This document shows positions 19,319 to 29,595 of a stretch of DNA of 37,697 nucleotides, one piece after another. The notes beneath the pieces are model-generated. The model had not been told where the DNA came from and did no database searches. It was given only the letters and a program-made list of their open reading frames with translations. Origin of the DNA: Acidimicrobiaceae bacterium (GTDB lineage Bacteria > Actinomycetota > Acidimicrobiia > Acidimicrobiales > RAAP-2); NCBI GenBank assembly GCA_013044265.1, contig JABEUQ010000226.1, forward strand, positions 1 to 37,697, read 5' to 3'. A program made the translations under genes and the position numbers. The first letter of the stretch is position 1; every line of letters begins with the position of its first letter.

Positions 19319-20395
19319 ATGGCTCTCTCTATCGGTATCGTCGGGCTTCCTAATGTGGGCAAGTCCACCTTGTTCAACGCACTCACTGACAACAACGTCC
19401 TGGCGGCGAACTATCCCTTCGCCACCATCGAACCCAACGTCGGCGTGGTATCGGTACCCGACGACCGTCTCGCACTGCTCGCGCAGGTCTTCGGTTCCGA
19501 GCGGATATTGCCCGCCTCGGTAACCTTCGTCGATATCGCGGGTATCGTGCGCGGCGCTTCAGAAGGTGAGGGCTTAGGCAATCAATTCTTGGCGGCCATC
19601 CGCGAATCGAACGCCATCTGTGAAGTCGTCAGGGTGTTCGAAGACGATGACGTTATTCACGTTGACGGCAAGATCGACCCCTCCAGCGATGTTGCCACGA
19701 TCGAGACCGAACTGATTCTGGCTGACCTGCAAACGGTCGATAAGGCAATGAACCGCTTGGAGCGAGAAGCTAAAAGGTCCCCCGACGTGGCGATGAAACT
19801 CGCTCAAGTGAAAAAGGCCCACGACGCGCTCAACCAGGGTCTTGTCATATCCAAGACGACCGGTCTCGACCATGACGCCATCGCCGATCTGCATCTCCTC
19901 ACCGACAAACCTTTCATCTACGTCTTCAACGTGGACGAAGACACCCTGGCGGACTCCGAGCGCCAACAAGTACTTCGCGACTCAGTCGCGCCCGCCCCTT
20001 GCGTCATTCTGTGCGCGAAAGTCGAGGCGGAACTCTCGGGACTTGCACCCGAGGAGGCGCTCGAGATTCTGCAGTCCTTCGGCCAAGATGAGTCGGGTCT
20101 CGCCCAGCTCTCTCGGGTTGGCTTCGCCGCCCTGGGTTTGCAGACCTACCTGACAGCGGGGCCCAAGGAAACACGGGCCTGGACGATTCGCCAGGGAGCG
20201 ACTGCCCCTGAGGCTGCCGGCGAAATCCACACCGACTTCCAAAAGAACTTCATCAAGGCTGAAGTGGTGGCTTTCGAGGACCTAATGACGGCGGGAACTA
20301 TGGCGGCCGTGCGCGCAGCGGGTAAGGCACGCATTGAAGGTAAGGACTACGTCATGCGTGACGGAGATGTCGTGGAGTTCCGGGTAAACGCCTAA
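19319..20395 (+). CDS. ychF: Redox-regulated ATPase/GTPase YchF (OLA1 family)
   Basis: IGIVGLPNVGKSTLFNALTDNNVLAANYPFATIEPNVGVV; C-terminal TGS-like FIKAEVVAFEDL...EGKDYVMRDGDVVEFRVN. Confidence 0.97.
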   Translation: MALSIGIVGLPNVGKSTLFNALTDNNVLAANYPFATIEPNVGVVSVPDDRLALLAQVFGSERILPASVTFVDIAGIVRGASEGEGLGNQFLAAIRESNAICEVVRVFEDDDVIHVDGKIDPSSDVATIETELILADLQTVDKAMNRLEREAKRSPDVAMKLAQVKKAHDALNQGLVISKTTGLDHDAIADLHLLTDKPFIYVFNVDEDTLADSERQQVLRDSVAPAPCVILCAKVEAELSGLAPEEALEILQSFGQDESGLAQLSRVGFAALGLQTYLTAGPKETRAWTIRQGATAPEAAGEIHTDFQKNFIKAEVVAFEDLMTAGTMAAVRAAGKARIEGKDYVMRDGDVVEFRVNA

Positions 20396-21910
<1,515 letters not shown>

Positions 21911-21989
21911 AGGACAGCGCCCCCGGGCTAGGCGCCTGAGTAGTCTCGGGAAAGGGAATCGCGCAACGCAGCCGGACCTGGGGGATGTC

Positions 21990-22940
21990 ATGAAATCACA
22001 CGCGGCACGACGCACCATTCTCGACGCCATCGGCAATACGCCTCTGGTCGAGATTGACGGCATCTGGGTGAAAATCGAATACCTGAACCCGTCGGGTTCG
22101 ATCAAGGCGCGCATGGCGCGCTACATCATCGAGCGCGCCGAACACGAGGGTCTTCTGCAACCCGGCGACACCATCGTGGAGGCCTCGAGTGGCAACACCG
22201 GTAACGCCATGAGCATGGTGGCGGCGGTGAAGGGCTACAAGATGATCGTCGTGATGCCCGAGGGGCTGAGTCCAGAACGTTCGGCCATCTCGAGTGCCTT
22301 CGGCGCACAACTGGTCACCATTGGGAACTTCCACGTCAACCAAGCCCTCGATATCGCGCGCGAACTCGGCGAACGGCCCGGGCACTTCAGTCCGCGTCAA
22401 TTCGAATCAGAGTGGAACGTCGAAGAGAACCGCACGTGGCTCGGTCCCGAGATCCTGAGCCAGCTTCCCAATGGCGAACTCCCCGACACCTTCGTCATGG
22501 GCGTCGGTACGGGGGGCACACTCATTGGAGTGGGCCAAGCCTTTCGCGAAGTCAATCCCGACGTGAAGATCGTGGGGCTCGAACCTAGTGAGTCGTGCAC
22601 GATCCTCTGCGGCGATACCGGACTGCACAAGATCGAAGGTATCGCCGACGGTTTCGTTCCCGGCATCTACCAGCGCCATCGCGAAATCGTCACTCGGGTC
22701 GTCGACGTGCACAGTGACGATGCCGTCACTGAGATGCGGCGTCTCGCGCGAGATCACGGTATGTTGGTCGGTCCAAGTTCGGGCGCCAACATGGTGGCGG
22801 CGCGGCGTTTACTCCTGGAGAAGCCCGACGATCTGGTGGTCACAATCATGTGCGACGAAGGGGAGAAGTACCTGAGCGAGTACTTCATCGGTGAAGTGGA
22901 ATCGGTATCGCTGGAGGGACTCTCAGTCGATGCCCAGTGA
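21990..22940 (+). CDS. Fold-type II PLP enzyme, cysteine synthase / cystathionine beta-synthase-like
   Basis: AIGNTPLVEIDGIWVKIEYLNPSGSIKARMA, EASSGNTGNAMSMVAA, GVGTGGTLIGVG, LVGPSSGANMVAA. Confidence 0.88.
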   Translation: MKSHAARRTILDAIGNTPLVEIDGIWVKIEYLNPSGSIKARMARYIIERAEHEGLLQPGDTIVEASSGNTGNAMSMVAAVKGYKMIVVMPEGLSPERSAISSAFGAQLVTIGNFHVNQALDIARELGERPGHFSPRQFESEWNVEENRTWLGPEILSQLPNGELPDTFVMGVGTGGTLIGVGQAFREVNPDVKIVGLEPSESCTILCGDTGLHKIEGIADGFVPGIYQRHREIVTRVVDVHSDDAVTEMRRLARDHGMLVGPSSGANMVAARRLLLEKPDDLVVTIMCDEGEKYLSEYFIGEVESVSLEGLSVDAQ

Positions 22941-23015
22941 GGACCAGCGACCAACTACGTTCCCTCGTCGCACACCACTGCCCGAAATACGGGGCCCTGT
23001 GATAAACATCGCACG

Positions 23016-23156
23016 ATGTTCTTCAACGTAACCACCGAACACAATCTAGAGAATCCTCAGCGCAACCCGCCCCTGTCGCGACAGTCCCTTCTTCGACGGC
23101 TCGCCGCCGTCCTCGCCATCGCGGCAGCGCTCGGTGTGTTCCTCGTTCTTCGCTGA
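23016..23156 (+). CDS. Small single-TM protein (46 aa)
   Basis: MFFNVTTEHNLENPQRNPPLSRQSLLRRLAAVLAIAAALGVFLVLR*; basic stretch then hydrophobic helix; missed by the 60-aa track cut-off. Confidence 0.45.
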   Translation: MFFNVTTEHNLENPQRNPPLSRQSLLRRLAAVLAIAAALGVFLVLR

Positions 23157-23190
23157 CGCCCCTTGACGTCACGCCCTCTCATGAGTATCT

Positions 23191-23248
23191 CATCACTCAA
23201 CCTTTGCCACACCCGCGAACGGCGCCGCGTGGCAAAGGTTGAGTGATG
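23191..23248. terminator. 20-bp perfect inverted repeat with 18-nt loop; probable bidirectional terminator
   Basis: CATCACTCAACCTTTGCCAC ... GTGGCAAAGGTTGAGTGATG, between convergent genes. No obvious U-tract. Confidence 0.7.
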
Positions 23249-23257
23249 CACGAGTCG

Positions 23258-24025
23258 CTAGAGCGGTGTGACGTAAGCCGCGTGCAGGCCACCGTCGACG
23301 AGGAACGTGCTCGCCGTCATAAACGACGAGTCGTCACTCGCGAGGAACAATACTGCGCTCGCCATCTCCTCGGGCCGTGCGAATCGCCCCATCGGCACGT
23401 GCACCAAGCGACGAGCCGCGCGCTCGGGGTCCTTGGCGAAAAGCTCCTGGAGAAGCGGCGTGTTGACCGGTCCCGGGCACAGCGCGTTCACGCGGATGTT
23501 CTCGCGCGCGAACTGCACACCGAGTTCACGGCTCATCGACAGCACACCCCCCTTAGAAGCGGTGTATGAGATCTGTGAAGTGGCCGACCCCATGATGGCC
23601 ACGAAGGATGCCACGTTGATGATCGAGCCGCCGCCGCGCTGTTGCATGTAGGGGATGCCGTACTTGCAGCACAGATAGACGGACTTGAGGTTCACGTCCT
23701 GCACGCGCTGCCATGCATCGACCCCCGTGGTGAGAATCGAATCGTCATCGTTGGGCGAGATGCCCGCGTTGTTGAACAAGATGTCCAGTCCACCGTAAGC
23801 CTCGACGGTGGCGGCAAACATCGATTTCACGCTCTCCTCGTCAGCGACGTTCACGTGCACGTAGAGACTGCCGAGTTCTTCGGCGAGCGCCATCCCGGGC
23901 TCGTCCGCCACGTCCGCGACGACGACCTTGGCACCCTCGGCGGCGAAACGCACCGCCGTGGCTCGTCCGATGCCGCTCGCGGCACCGGTGATAATTGCGA
24001 CTTTATTGTCGAGACGACCCATCAT
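23258..24025 (-). CDS. Short-chain dehydrogenase/reductase (SDR)
   Basis: VAIITGAASGIGRATAVRFAAEGAKVVVADV, NNAG, YTASKGG, CPGPVNTPLL. Confidence 0.92.
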   Translation of the reverse strand: MMGRLDNKVAIITGAASGIGRATAVRFAAEGAKVVVADVADEPGMALAEELGSLYVHVNVADEESVKSMFAATVEAYGGLDILFNNAGISPNDDDSILTTGVDAWQRVQDVNLKSVYLCCKYGIPYMQQRGGGSIINVASFVAIMGSATSQISYTASKGGVLSMSRELGVQFARENIRVNALCPGPVNTPLLQELFAKDPERAARRLVHVPMGRFARPEEMASAVLFLASDDSSFMTASTFLVDGGLHAAYVTPL

Positions 24026-25380
24026 TCCTCCGTTGAGATAAATACATTCTTTTCTTCGCTGAACCCCAGAAGAGCGTCGGGACCGAGCTCACGCCCGAGG
24101 CCCGACATCTTGAATCCACCGAAGGGGGTGTTGTAGCGCACCGAGGAGTTCGAGTTCACCGATAATGCACCGGTCTCCACTCCGCGCGCGACGCGTAGCG
24201 CGCGCCCTGAATCGCGAGTCCAAATCGAACCCGACAGCCCGAACTGACTGTCGTTCGCCAGCGCGATGGCCTGAGCCTCGTCACTGAAGCGAGCGACCGA
24301 GACGACCGGACCGAAGATCTCCTCGGTAAAGGCACGACTCGTGGTGTCAACCGCCTCCAGAACCGTCGGCGCCATCCAGTAGCCCTTGCCTTGGGGGGCC
24401 ACCCCGCGAAAGGCGACTTCCGCTTCATTGACGTAACTCATCACGCTCTCGCGCTGCGCGCCAGTGATGAGCGGTCCCATCTCACTGGCGTCATTGGTCG
24501 GGTCAAGCACCTTGACACCCTTGACGGCCGACTCAAAGTGCTCCATGAAGAGGTCGTAGGCGCCGTCTTGCACCAGGATGCGCGATCGCGCGCAGCAGTC
24601 CTGGCCGGCGTTATCAAAAACGGCGTAGGGCGCCATTGCCGCGGCCTTAGCCACGTCGGCGTCAGCGAAGACGATGTTGGCACTCTTGCCGCCCAATTCC
24701 AAAGTCACGCGCTTGACCTGATCCGCGCAGCCCGCCATTATCTTGCGCCCCGCGTCGTTGGAACCGGTGAAACAAACCTTGCGCACCGCCGGATTCGTCA
24801 CGAAGCGATACCCCACGCTCGAACCCGCTCCCGGCAATACCTGAAAGACGTGCTCGGGGAGTCCCGCTTCGAGCGCCAACTCCGCGAGGCGCATGGCGGT
24901 GAGCGGCGTCAACGTCGCGGGCTTCAAGACCACCGTATTACCCGCCGCCAAGGCTGGCGCCAACCCCCAGCCAGCGATTGGCATGGGGAAGTTCCAGGGC
25001 ACGATGATACCCACCACACCCACAGGCTCGTAGAAGGTGATGTCCACCCCACCCGCGACCGGTATCTGCTTGCCCGAGTGCCGTTCGGGCGCACCCGAGT
25101 AATAGTTCAAGACGTCGCGTACGTTACCGGCTTCCCATCGTGCGTTGCCGATTGTGTGTCCGGAGTTAGCGACTTCGAGTTGAGCAAGTTCCTCGTTATG
25201 TTCATCGACCACGGCGGCGAAACGACGCAACACGCGCGCTCGATCGATCGGTGTGACCCGACGCCAGGACTCGCCCGCCTTCTGGCTGGCCTCAATGGCG
25301 CGGTCGGTTTCGTCAACGTCGACAAGTTCAATGGTGCGAACCACCTCTTCAGTGGCGGGGTTAATGACGTCGTAGCTCAT
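24022..25380 (-). CDS. Aldehyde dehydrogenase (NAD(P)+-dependent)
   Basis: PWNFPMPIAGWGLAPALAAGNTVVLKPA, FTGSNDAGRKIM, ELGGKSANIVFADAD, AGQDCCARSRI, EEIFGPVVSV. Confidence 0.95.
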   Translation of the reverse strand: MSYDVINPATEEVVRTIELVDVDETDRAIEASQKAGESWRRVTPIDRARVLRRFAAVVDEHNEELAQLEVANSGHTIGNARWEAGNVRDVLNYYSGAPERHSGKQIPVAGGVDITFYEPVGVVGIIVPWNFPMPIAGWGLAPALAAGNTVVLKPATLTPLTAMRLAELALEAGLPEHVFQVLPGAGSSVGYRFVTNPAVRKVCFTGSNDAGRKIMAGCADQVKRVTLELGGKSANIVFADADVAKAAAMAPYAVFDNAGQDCCARSRILVQDGAYDLFMEHFESAVKGVKVLDPTNDASEMGPLITGAQRESVMSYVNEAEVAFRGVAPQGKGYWMAPTVLEAVDTTSRAFTEEIFGPVVSVARFSDEAQAIALANDSQFGLSGSIWTRDSGRALRVARGVETGALSVNSNSSVRYNTPFGGFKMSGLGRELGPDALLGFSEEKNVFISTEE

Positions 25381-26744
25381 AGTCGTTCAAATCCTCGGTA
25401 GCGTTCCCAATCAGTGATAGCCGCATTGAATGCATCCACTTCCACGCGCGCGGCCTGCACGTAGTGGTCCACGACCTCATTGCCAAAGGCGTCACGCGCC
25501 ATGGATGAGTTGTCGAAGAGTTCCATCGCCTCGCGCAACGTCGTGGGTACTCGCGCAGCGTCGGCGACGTAGGCGTTACCCACGAAAGCCGGAGGAAGTT
25601 CTAGCCCCTCCTCCATTCCGCGTAAGCCTGCCGCCACCAGCGCGGCGACCGCCAAGTACTGATTCACGTCGCCCCCCGGCACTCGACATTCGAAACGGAT
25701 ACCGGGACCGTGACCCACCACTCGGAACGCGCAGGTGCGATTATCGATACCCCACAACAGAGCGGTCGGGGCGAAGGAGCCCTCCACGAAGCGCTTATAG
25801 GAATTGATGTTCGGGGCGAGCAACAAGGAAAGTTCGCGCCCATACTTCAATTGGCCCGCTAGAAACTGCTCAAAGATGAGCGACATGCCATGCTCGCGAT
25901 CACCGGCGAAGACCGGTCGATTCTCAGCGTCACGCAACGAAAGATGGATGTGACAGGAATTGCCCTCGCGCTCGTTGTACTTGGCCATGAAGGTAAGGCT
26001 CTGCCCCTCCTGGGCAGCTATTTCCTTGGCACCGAGTTTATAGAGGCCGTGCTCGTCGCACTTGTCCACCAGGGTGGCGTACTTGAAGGCCACCTCGTGT
26101 TGGCCAAAGTTGCACTCACCCTTGACTGACTCCACGACCATGCCCGCCGCGCGCATCGAACGACGGATGCGCCCGAGCAGGGGTTCCACCCGCGACGTGC
26201 CCTGAAGTGAATAATCCACGTTGTACTGGTTCGCGGGGGTCATATCGCGATAACCCGAGTTCCATGCATCTTCGTAAGTGGTGTTAAAGACGATGAACTC
26301 GAGTTCGGTACCCGCTAGTCCGTACCACCCACGCTCGGCAAGACGTCCGACCTGGTGTTGAAGCACTTGACGAGGCGACGGTGCCACCGCCTCACCGTCC
26401 GTTGTCTCGACGTCACAAAAGATGATCACGGTCTTGTCAAACCAGGGCACCGCACGAATGGTCGAGAAGTCTGACTTAAAAACGAGATCACCGTAACCGT
26501 GTTCCCACGAGGTGAGTGCGAAGCCGTCGATGGTGCGCATATCGACATCGGATGCGAGCAAGTAACTGCAGCCTTCGGTAATTCCCGCCGCTAGACCTTC
26601 GGCGAAGAATTGGGCATCAATTCTCTTGCCCTGCAACCGCCCCTGCATGTCAGTGACCGCCGTGATCACCGTGTCGACTTCGCCCCGGGCGATTTGTTCC
26701 AATAATTCCTCTCGGGACAGCCGTCCCGGGGGCAATGATGTCAT
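25377..26744 (-). CDS. Glutamine synthetase-like gamma-glutamyl-amine ligase (PuuA/GlnA3/GlnA4-type)
   Basis: GS catalytic motifs (GTELEFIVF, KGECNFGQHEVAFKYAT, NSCHIHLSL, NSYKRFVEGSFAPTALLWGIDNRTCAFRV). Operon context with ALDH and SDR. Confidence 0.85.
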   Translation of the reverse strand: MTSLPPGRLSREELLEQIARGEVDTVITAVTDMQGRLQGKRIDAQFFAEGLAAGITEGCSYLLASDVDMRTIDGFALTSWEHGYGDLVFKSDFSTIRAVPWFDKTVIIFCDVETTDGEAVAPSPRQVLQHQVGRLAERGWYGLAGTELEFIVFNTTYEDAWNSGYRDMTPANQYNVDYSLQGTSRVEPLLGRIRRSMRAAGMVVESVKGECNFGQHEVAFKYATLVDKCDEHGLYKLGAKEIAAQEGQSLTFMAKYNEREGNSCHIHLSLRDAENRPVFAGDREHGMSLIFEQFLAGQLKYGRELSLLLAPNINSYKRFVEGSFAPTALLWGIDNRTCAFRVVGHGPGIRFECRVPGGDVNQYLAVAALVAAGLRGMEEGLELPPAFVGNAYVADAARVPTTLREAMELFDNSSMARDAFGNEVVDHYVQAARVEVDAFNAAITDWERYRGFERL

Positions 26745-26929
26745 GGGCTCTCCTTTGAGCAGGCTCGAATCGCGACTGGGCCTTCGCCGATACTAGTGAA
26801 CATCGCACCTGACTGCAGTTAGATAAAAGTCAGACGGTTTAGTCGTTTAAGCATAGATTGTGACCTAATTCTCTGGTATACCGATGAGAATGCAACGCAC
26901 AAGTTGACCGGAAAAAACGGGGGAATTTT

Positions 26930-28510
26930 ATGGCGGACGACGTAGCAATAACGGCACAGGAGCAACAAGATATCGATCTCTTACACACGATGGGTTACGC
27001 CCAGGAACTCAAACGTGGAATGGGAGGCTTCTCGAACTTCGCAGTCTCCTTCTCAATCATTTCAATTTTGACCGGTGGAATAACTACCTACTACCTCGGC
27101 ATGCAGGCGGGTGGACCATTCGTCGTCACCATTGGTTGGTTCATTGTCGGCGCTCTCACCCTTTGTGTCGGCATGGGCCTCGCCGAAATCACCTCGGCCT
27201 TCCCCACCGCTGGTGGTTTGTACTGGTGGTCGGCCCGATTGGCTTCCAAGAACAAGGCGGCGTGGTCCTGGGCCTGCGGTTGGTTCAACCTGGTGGGCCA
27301 GATCGCGGTCACTGCGTCGATCGACTTCGGCCTCGCGTCGTTCCTCGGGTTCTTCATCAGTCTCTACGACACGAAGTTCGTGAGTAACGCCCGTTGGGTC
27401 CTCTTGTTCTACGGACTCATCTTGCTCGCTCACGGGCTCTTGAACTGCTTCAGGGTTCAATTGGTCTCGATGCTGGCCAACGTATCGGCGTGGTGGCATC
27501 TCATCGGTACTGCCATCATTGTGGTTGTCCTCTTCGCAGTGCCCTCACACCACCAGAGTGTCTCGTTCTTGTTCCACCACGAGAACATGACCGGTTGGAC
27601 CGGTCCGTTCGCCGGCGTCTACGCGTTCGCGATTGGTCTGCTTCTGGCCCAGTACACCTTGACTGGTTACGATGCCTCGGCCCACATGACCGAGGAGACT
27701 CTGGGTGCCGCCACTGGTGGCCCCAAGGGCATCGTGCGCGCCATCTGGGTGTCAATCATCGCGGGCTTCTTGTTGAACTTGGCGATGACCCTGGCCCTGC
27801 CCAGTGGAGAGAAGGCGTACGCCTCCATCGCTACCCTGGGCGCACCGGCCGGTGGAGAAGTCTTCATTAACGCTCTCGGCAACACCGGTGGCCGACTGCT
27901 CACGCTGATCGCCATGGTCGCCATGTTCTTCTGCGGTTTGGCGTCAGTGACTGCGAACTCACGTATGGCCTACGCCTTCTCTCGTGACGGAGCGGTCCCG
28001 GGGCACAAGTTCTGGCACCGACTGCACCCCACGACTCGCACACCCGTCAACGCGGTGTGGCTGTCGGTGGGGGCCGCGTTCATCTTGGGCATCCCCTCGC
28101 TGTACACCGTCAATGGGGCCTCAGTCGCATTCTTGGCCATCGTGTCGATTGGCACCGTCGGCCTCTACGTCTCCTACGGCATTCCGATTTTCCTACGCCT
28201 GCGCTCCAAGACCTTCGTGCCTGGTCCGTGGAATCTCGGAAGGTGGTCCAAGGTCATCGATACCATCGCCGTGATTTGGGTGGTGTGCGTCATGATCTTG
28301 TTCTTCGCACCCGCCTTCTACCCGTGGAACACTGCGATCGACATCAACTGGTCTGGTCCGGTCTTCATCGTGGTCATGGGAATCATCTTCCTCTGGTACG
28401 GCCTCTCGGCGCGCAAGTGGTTCACCGGACCCAAGATCCAGGGGTCCGAAATGGTGCTCGAGGAGATCGAGGTGGAGTACGCCGAGGGCATCGTTCCCGA
28501 CGAAGCGTAG
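26930..28510 (+). CDS. APC-superfamily amino acid/amine permease (amino acid-choline-transporter-like)
   Basis: LKRGMGGFSNFAVSFSIISILTGGITTYYLGMQAGGP, GLAEITSAFPTAGGLYWWSARLA, TGYDASAHMTEET; 12-TM-like. Shine-Dalgarno-like GGGGGAA before ATG. Confidence 0.92.
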   Translation: MADDVAITAQEQQDIDLLHTMGYAQELKRGMGGFSNFAVSFSIISILTGGITTYYLGMQAGGPFVVTIGWFIVGALTLCVGMGLAEITSAFPTAGGLYWWSARLASKNKAAWSWACGWFNLVGQIAVTASIDFGLASFLGFFISLYDTKFVSNARWVLLFYGLILLAHGLLNCFRVQLVSMLANVSAWWHLIGTAIIVVVLFAVPSHHQSVSFLFHHENMTGWTGPFAGVYAFAIGLLLAQYTLTGYDASAHMTEETLGAATGGPKGIVRAIWVSIIAGFLLNLAMTLALPSGEKAYASIATLGAPAGGEVFINALGNTGGRLLTLIAMVAMFFCGLASVTANSRMAYAFSRDGAVPGHKFWHRLHPTTRTPVNAVWLSVGAAFILGIPSLYTVNGASVAFLAIVSIGTVGLYVSYGIPIFLRLRSKTFVPGPWNLGRWSKVIDTIAVIWVVCVMILFFAPAFYPWNTAIDINWSGPVFIVVMGIIFLWYGLSARKWFTGPKIQGSEMVLEEIEVEYAEGIVPDEA

Positions 28511-28682
28511 GTGCGAGTCGTGCCCCTACCCGCAAGGCGCACTTTCGATTGGGCGAGTGCACTAGTAGTGATCACCGACACCACGAGGTCGAGACCTACT
28601 CACGTCACCGGGCCGACTCCCAGCGCAAATCACAGGAACCAATACTTGGCTCCATCGTGAGCGAATAGGACACACGCTCGTA

Positions 28683-28721
28683 GAGCACGATGCCCCTCCC
28701 GCCGGGAGGGGCATCGTGCTC
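28683..28721. terminator. 19-bp near-gapless perfect palindrome, probable bidirectional terminator between convergent genes
   Basis: GAGCACGATGCCCCTCCCG-C-CGGGAGGGGCATCGTGCTC, between the permease stop (28510) and the stop of the minus gene (28729). Confidence 0.8.
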
Positions 28722-28728
28722 CGATCAA

Positions 28729-29595
28729 TCAGTTCCGGTAACCCGCAAAGATATCGGTGACGTCGCCCTCCAGGCCCCGCGGATTCGTGACTCGCACGAA
28801 CCACTCGGTGCCCATCGCCTGACGGAACTCCTCTTTGGACATCTTCATCCAGAAGGAGTCGCCGATCTGCGAAGCGTGCGCGGCCAGCGCGTCATACTTG
28901 GCATCGGTGACGCTCGACACGTCAATCGTGGCACTGATCATTTCGTCCGGAGTACCCATGTTGAGGGGCTCGCCATCGATCATGGGAGGGCCTTCGGGCT
29001 CACGAACGATTCCCTTGGCGGCGTCGTGCTTCGCGCGACGACGACCTTCCTCGTCCCATCGAGCTCGCATGATCTCCATGACCGAGTCGGGAATGGCGTT
29101 GTAGTACAGAGTGGGCTGGTAATCGATCAGCTGCAACGCAGCCAACGTGATGCGATTGGCCTGGATGTGGTCGGGATGTCCGTAGAAGCCAATCTCGTTG
29201 TACGTCATCACCACCTGGGGGCGCTCCGCGATCAAGATCTCAGCGAGGCGGGCCGCCGCGTCGGCCACGGGCGTCGCCCAAAAACTTTCAGGATCGCTGT
29301 TCTGGGGCCAGCCCATCATGCCCGAATCACGGTACCCGAGACGAACCAGCCGATCAATCCCCAAGACCTCGACCGCGCGGTCGAGTTCTTGGGCCCTCAC
29401 CGCGGCCACCAGGTCAGCGTCGTGGTGTTCGGCGTCGGGCTTGGCTCCTTCGGGGTCGTCGCCACACTCACCATTCGTGCACGTCACCAGTACCGTACGT
29501 ACCCCCTGCTCGGCGAGTAGTCGATAGAGTCCTCCCGTCGAGGTGGCCTCGTCGTCGGGGTGCGCGTGCACCGCCAAGAATGTCAAATCGCTCAT
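28729..29595 (-). CDS. LmbE/PIG-L family deacetylase (Mca/MshB-like)
   Basis: AVHAHPDDEATSTGG, LGYRDSGMMG, YNEIGFYGHPDHIQAN. Confidence 0.9.
   Translation of the reverse strand: MSDLTFLAVHAHPDDEATSTGGLYRLLAEQGVRTVLVTCTNGECGDDPEGAKPDAEHHDADLVAAVRAQELDRAVEVLGIDRLVRLGYRDSGMMGWPQNSDPESFWATPVADAAARLAEILIAERPQVVMTYNEIGFYGHPDHIQANRITLAALQLIDYQPTLYYNAIPDSVMEIMRARWDEEGRRRAKHDAAKGIVREPEGPPMIDGEPLNMGTPDEMISATIDVSSVTDAKYDALAAHASQIGDSFWMKMSKEEFRQAMGTEWFVRVTNPRGLEGDVTDIFAGYRN

Noticed and set aside
24391-25401. Long plus-strand ORF (336 aa) opposite the ALDH gene
   Set aside because: Shadow ORF: low-complexity His/Arg-rich translation with no family motifs, antisense to a clear ALDH in high-GC DNA. The same applies to 28690..29520 +, 5020..5715 +, 12192..12752 - and 21539..22114 -.
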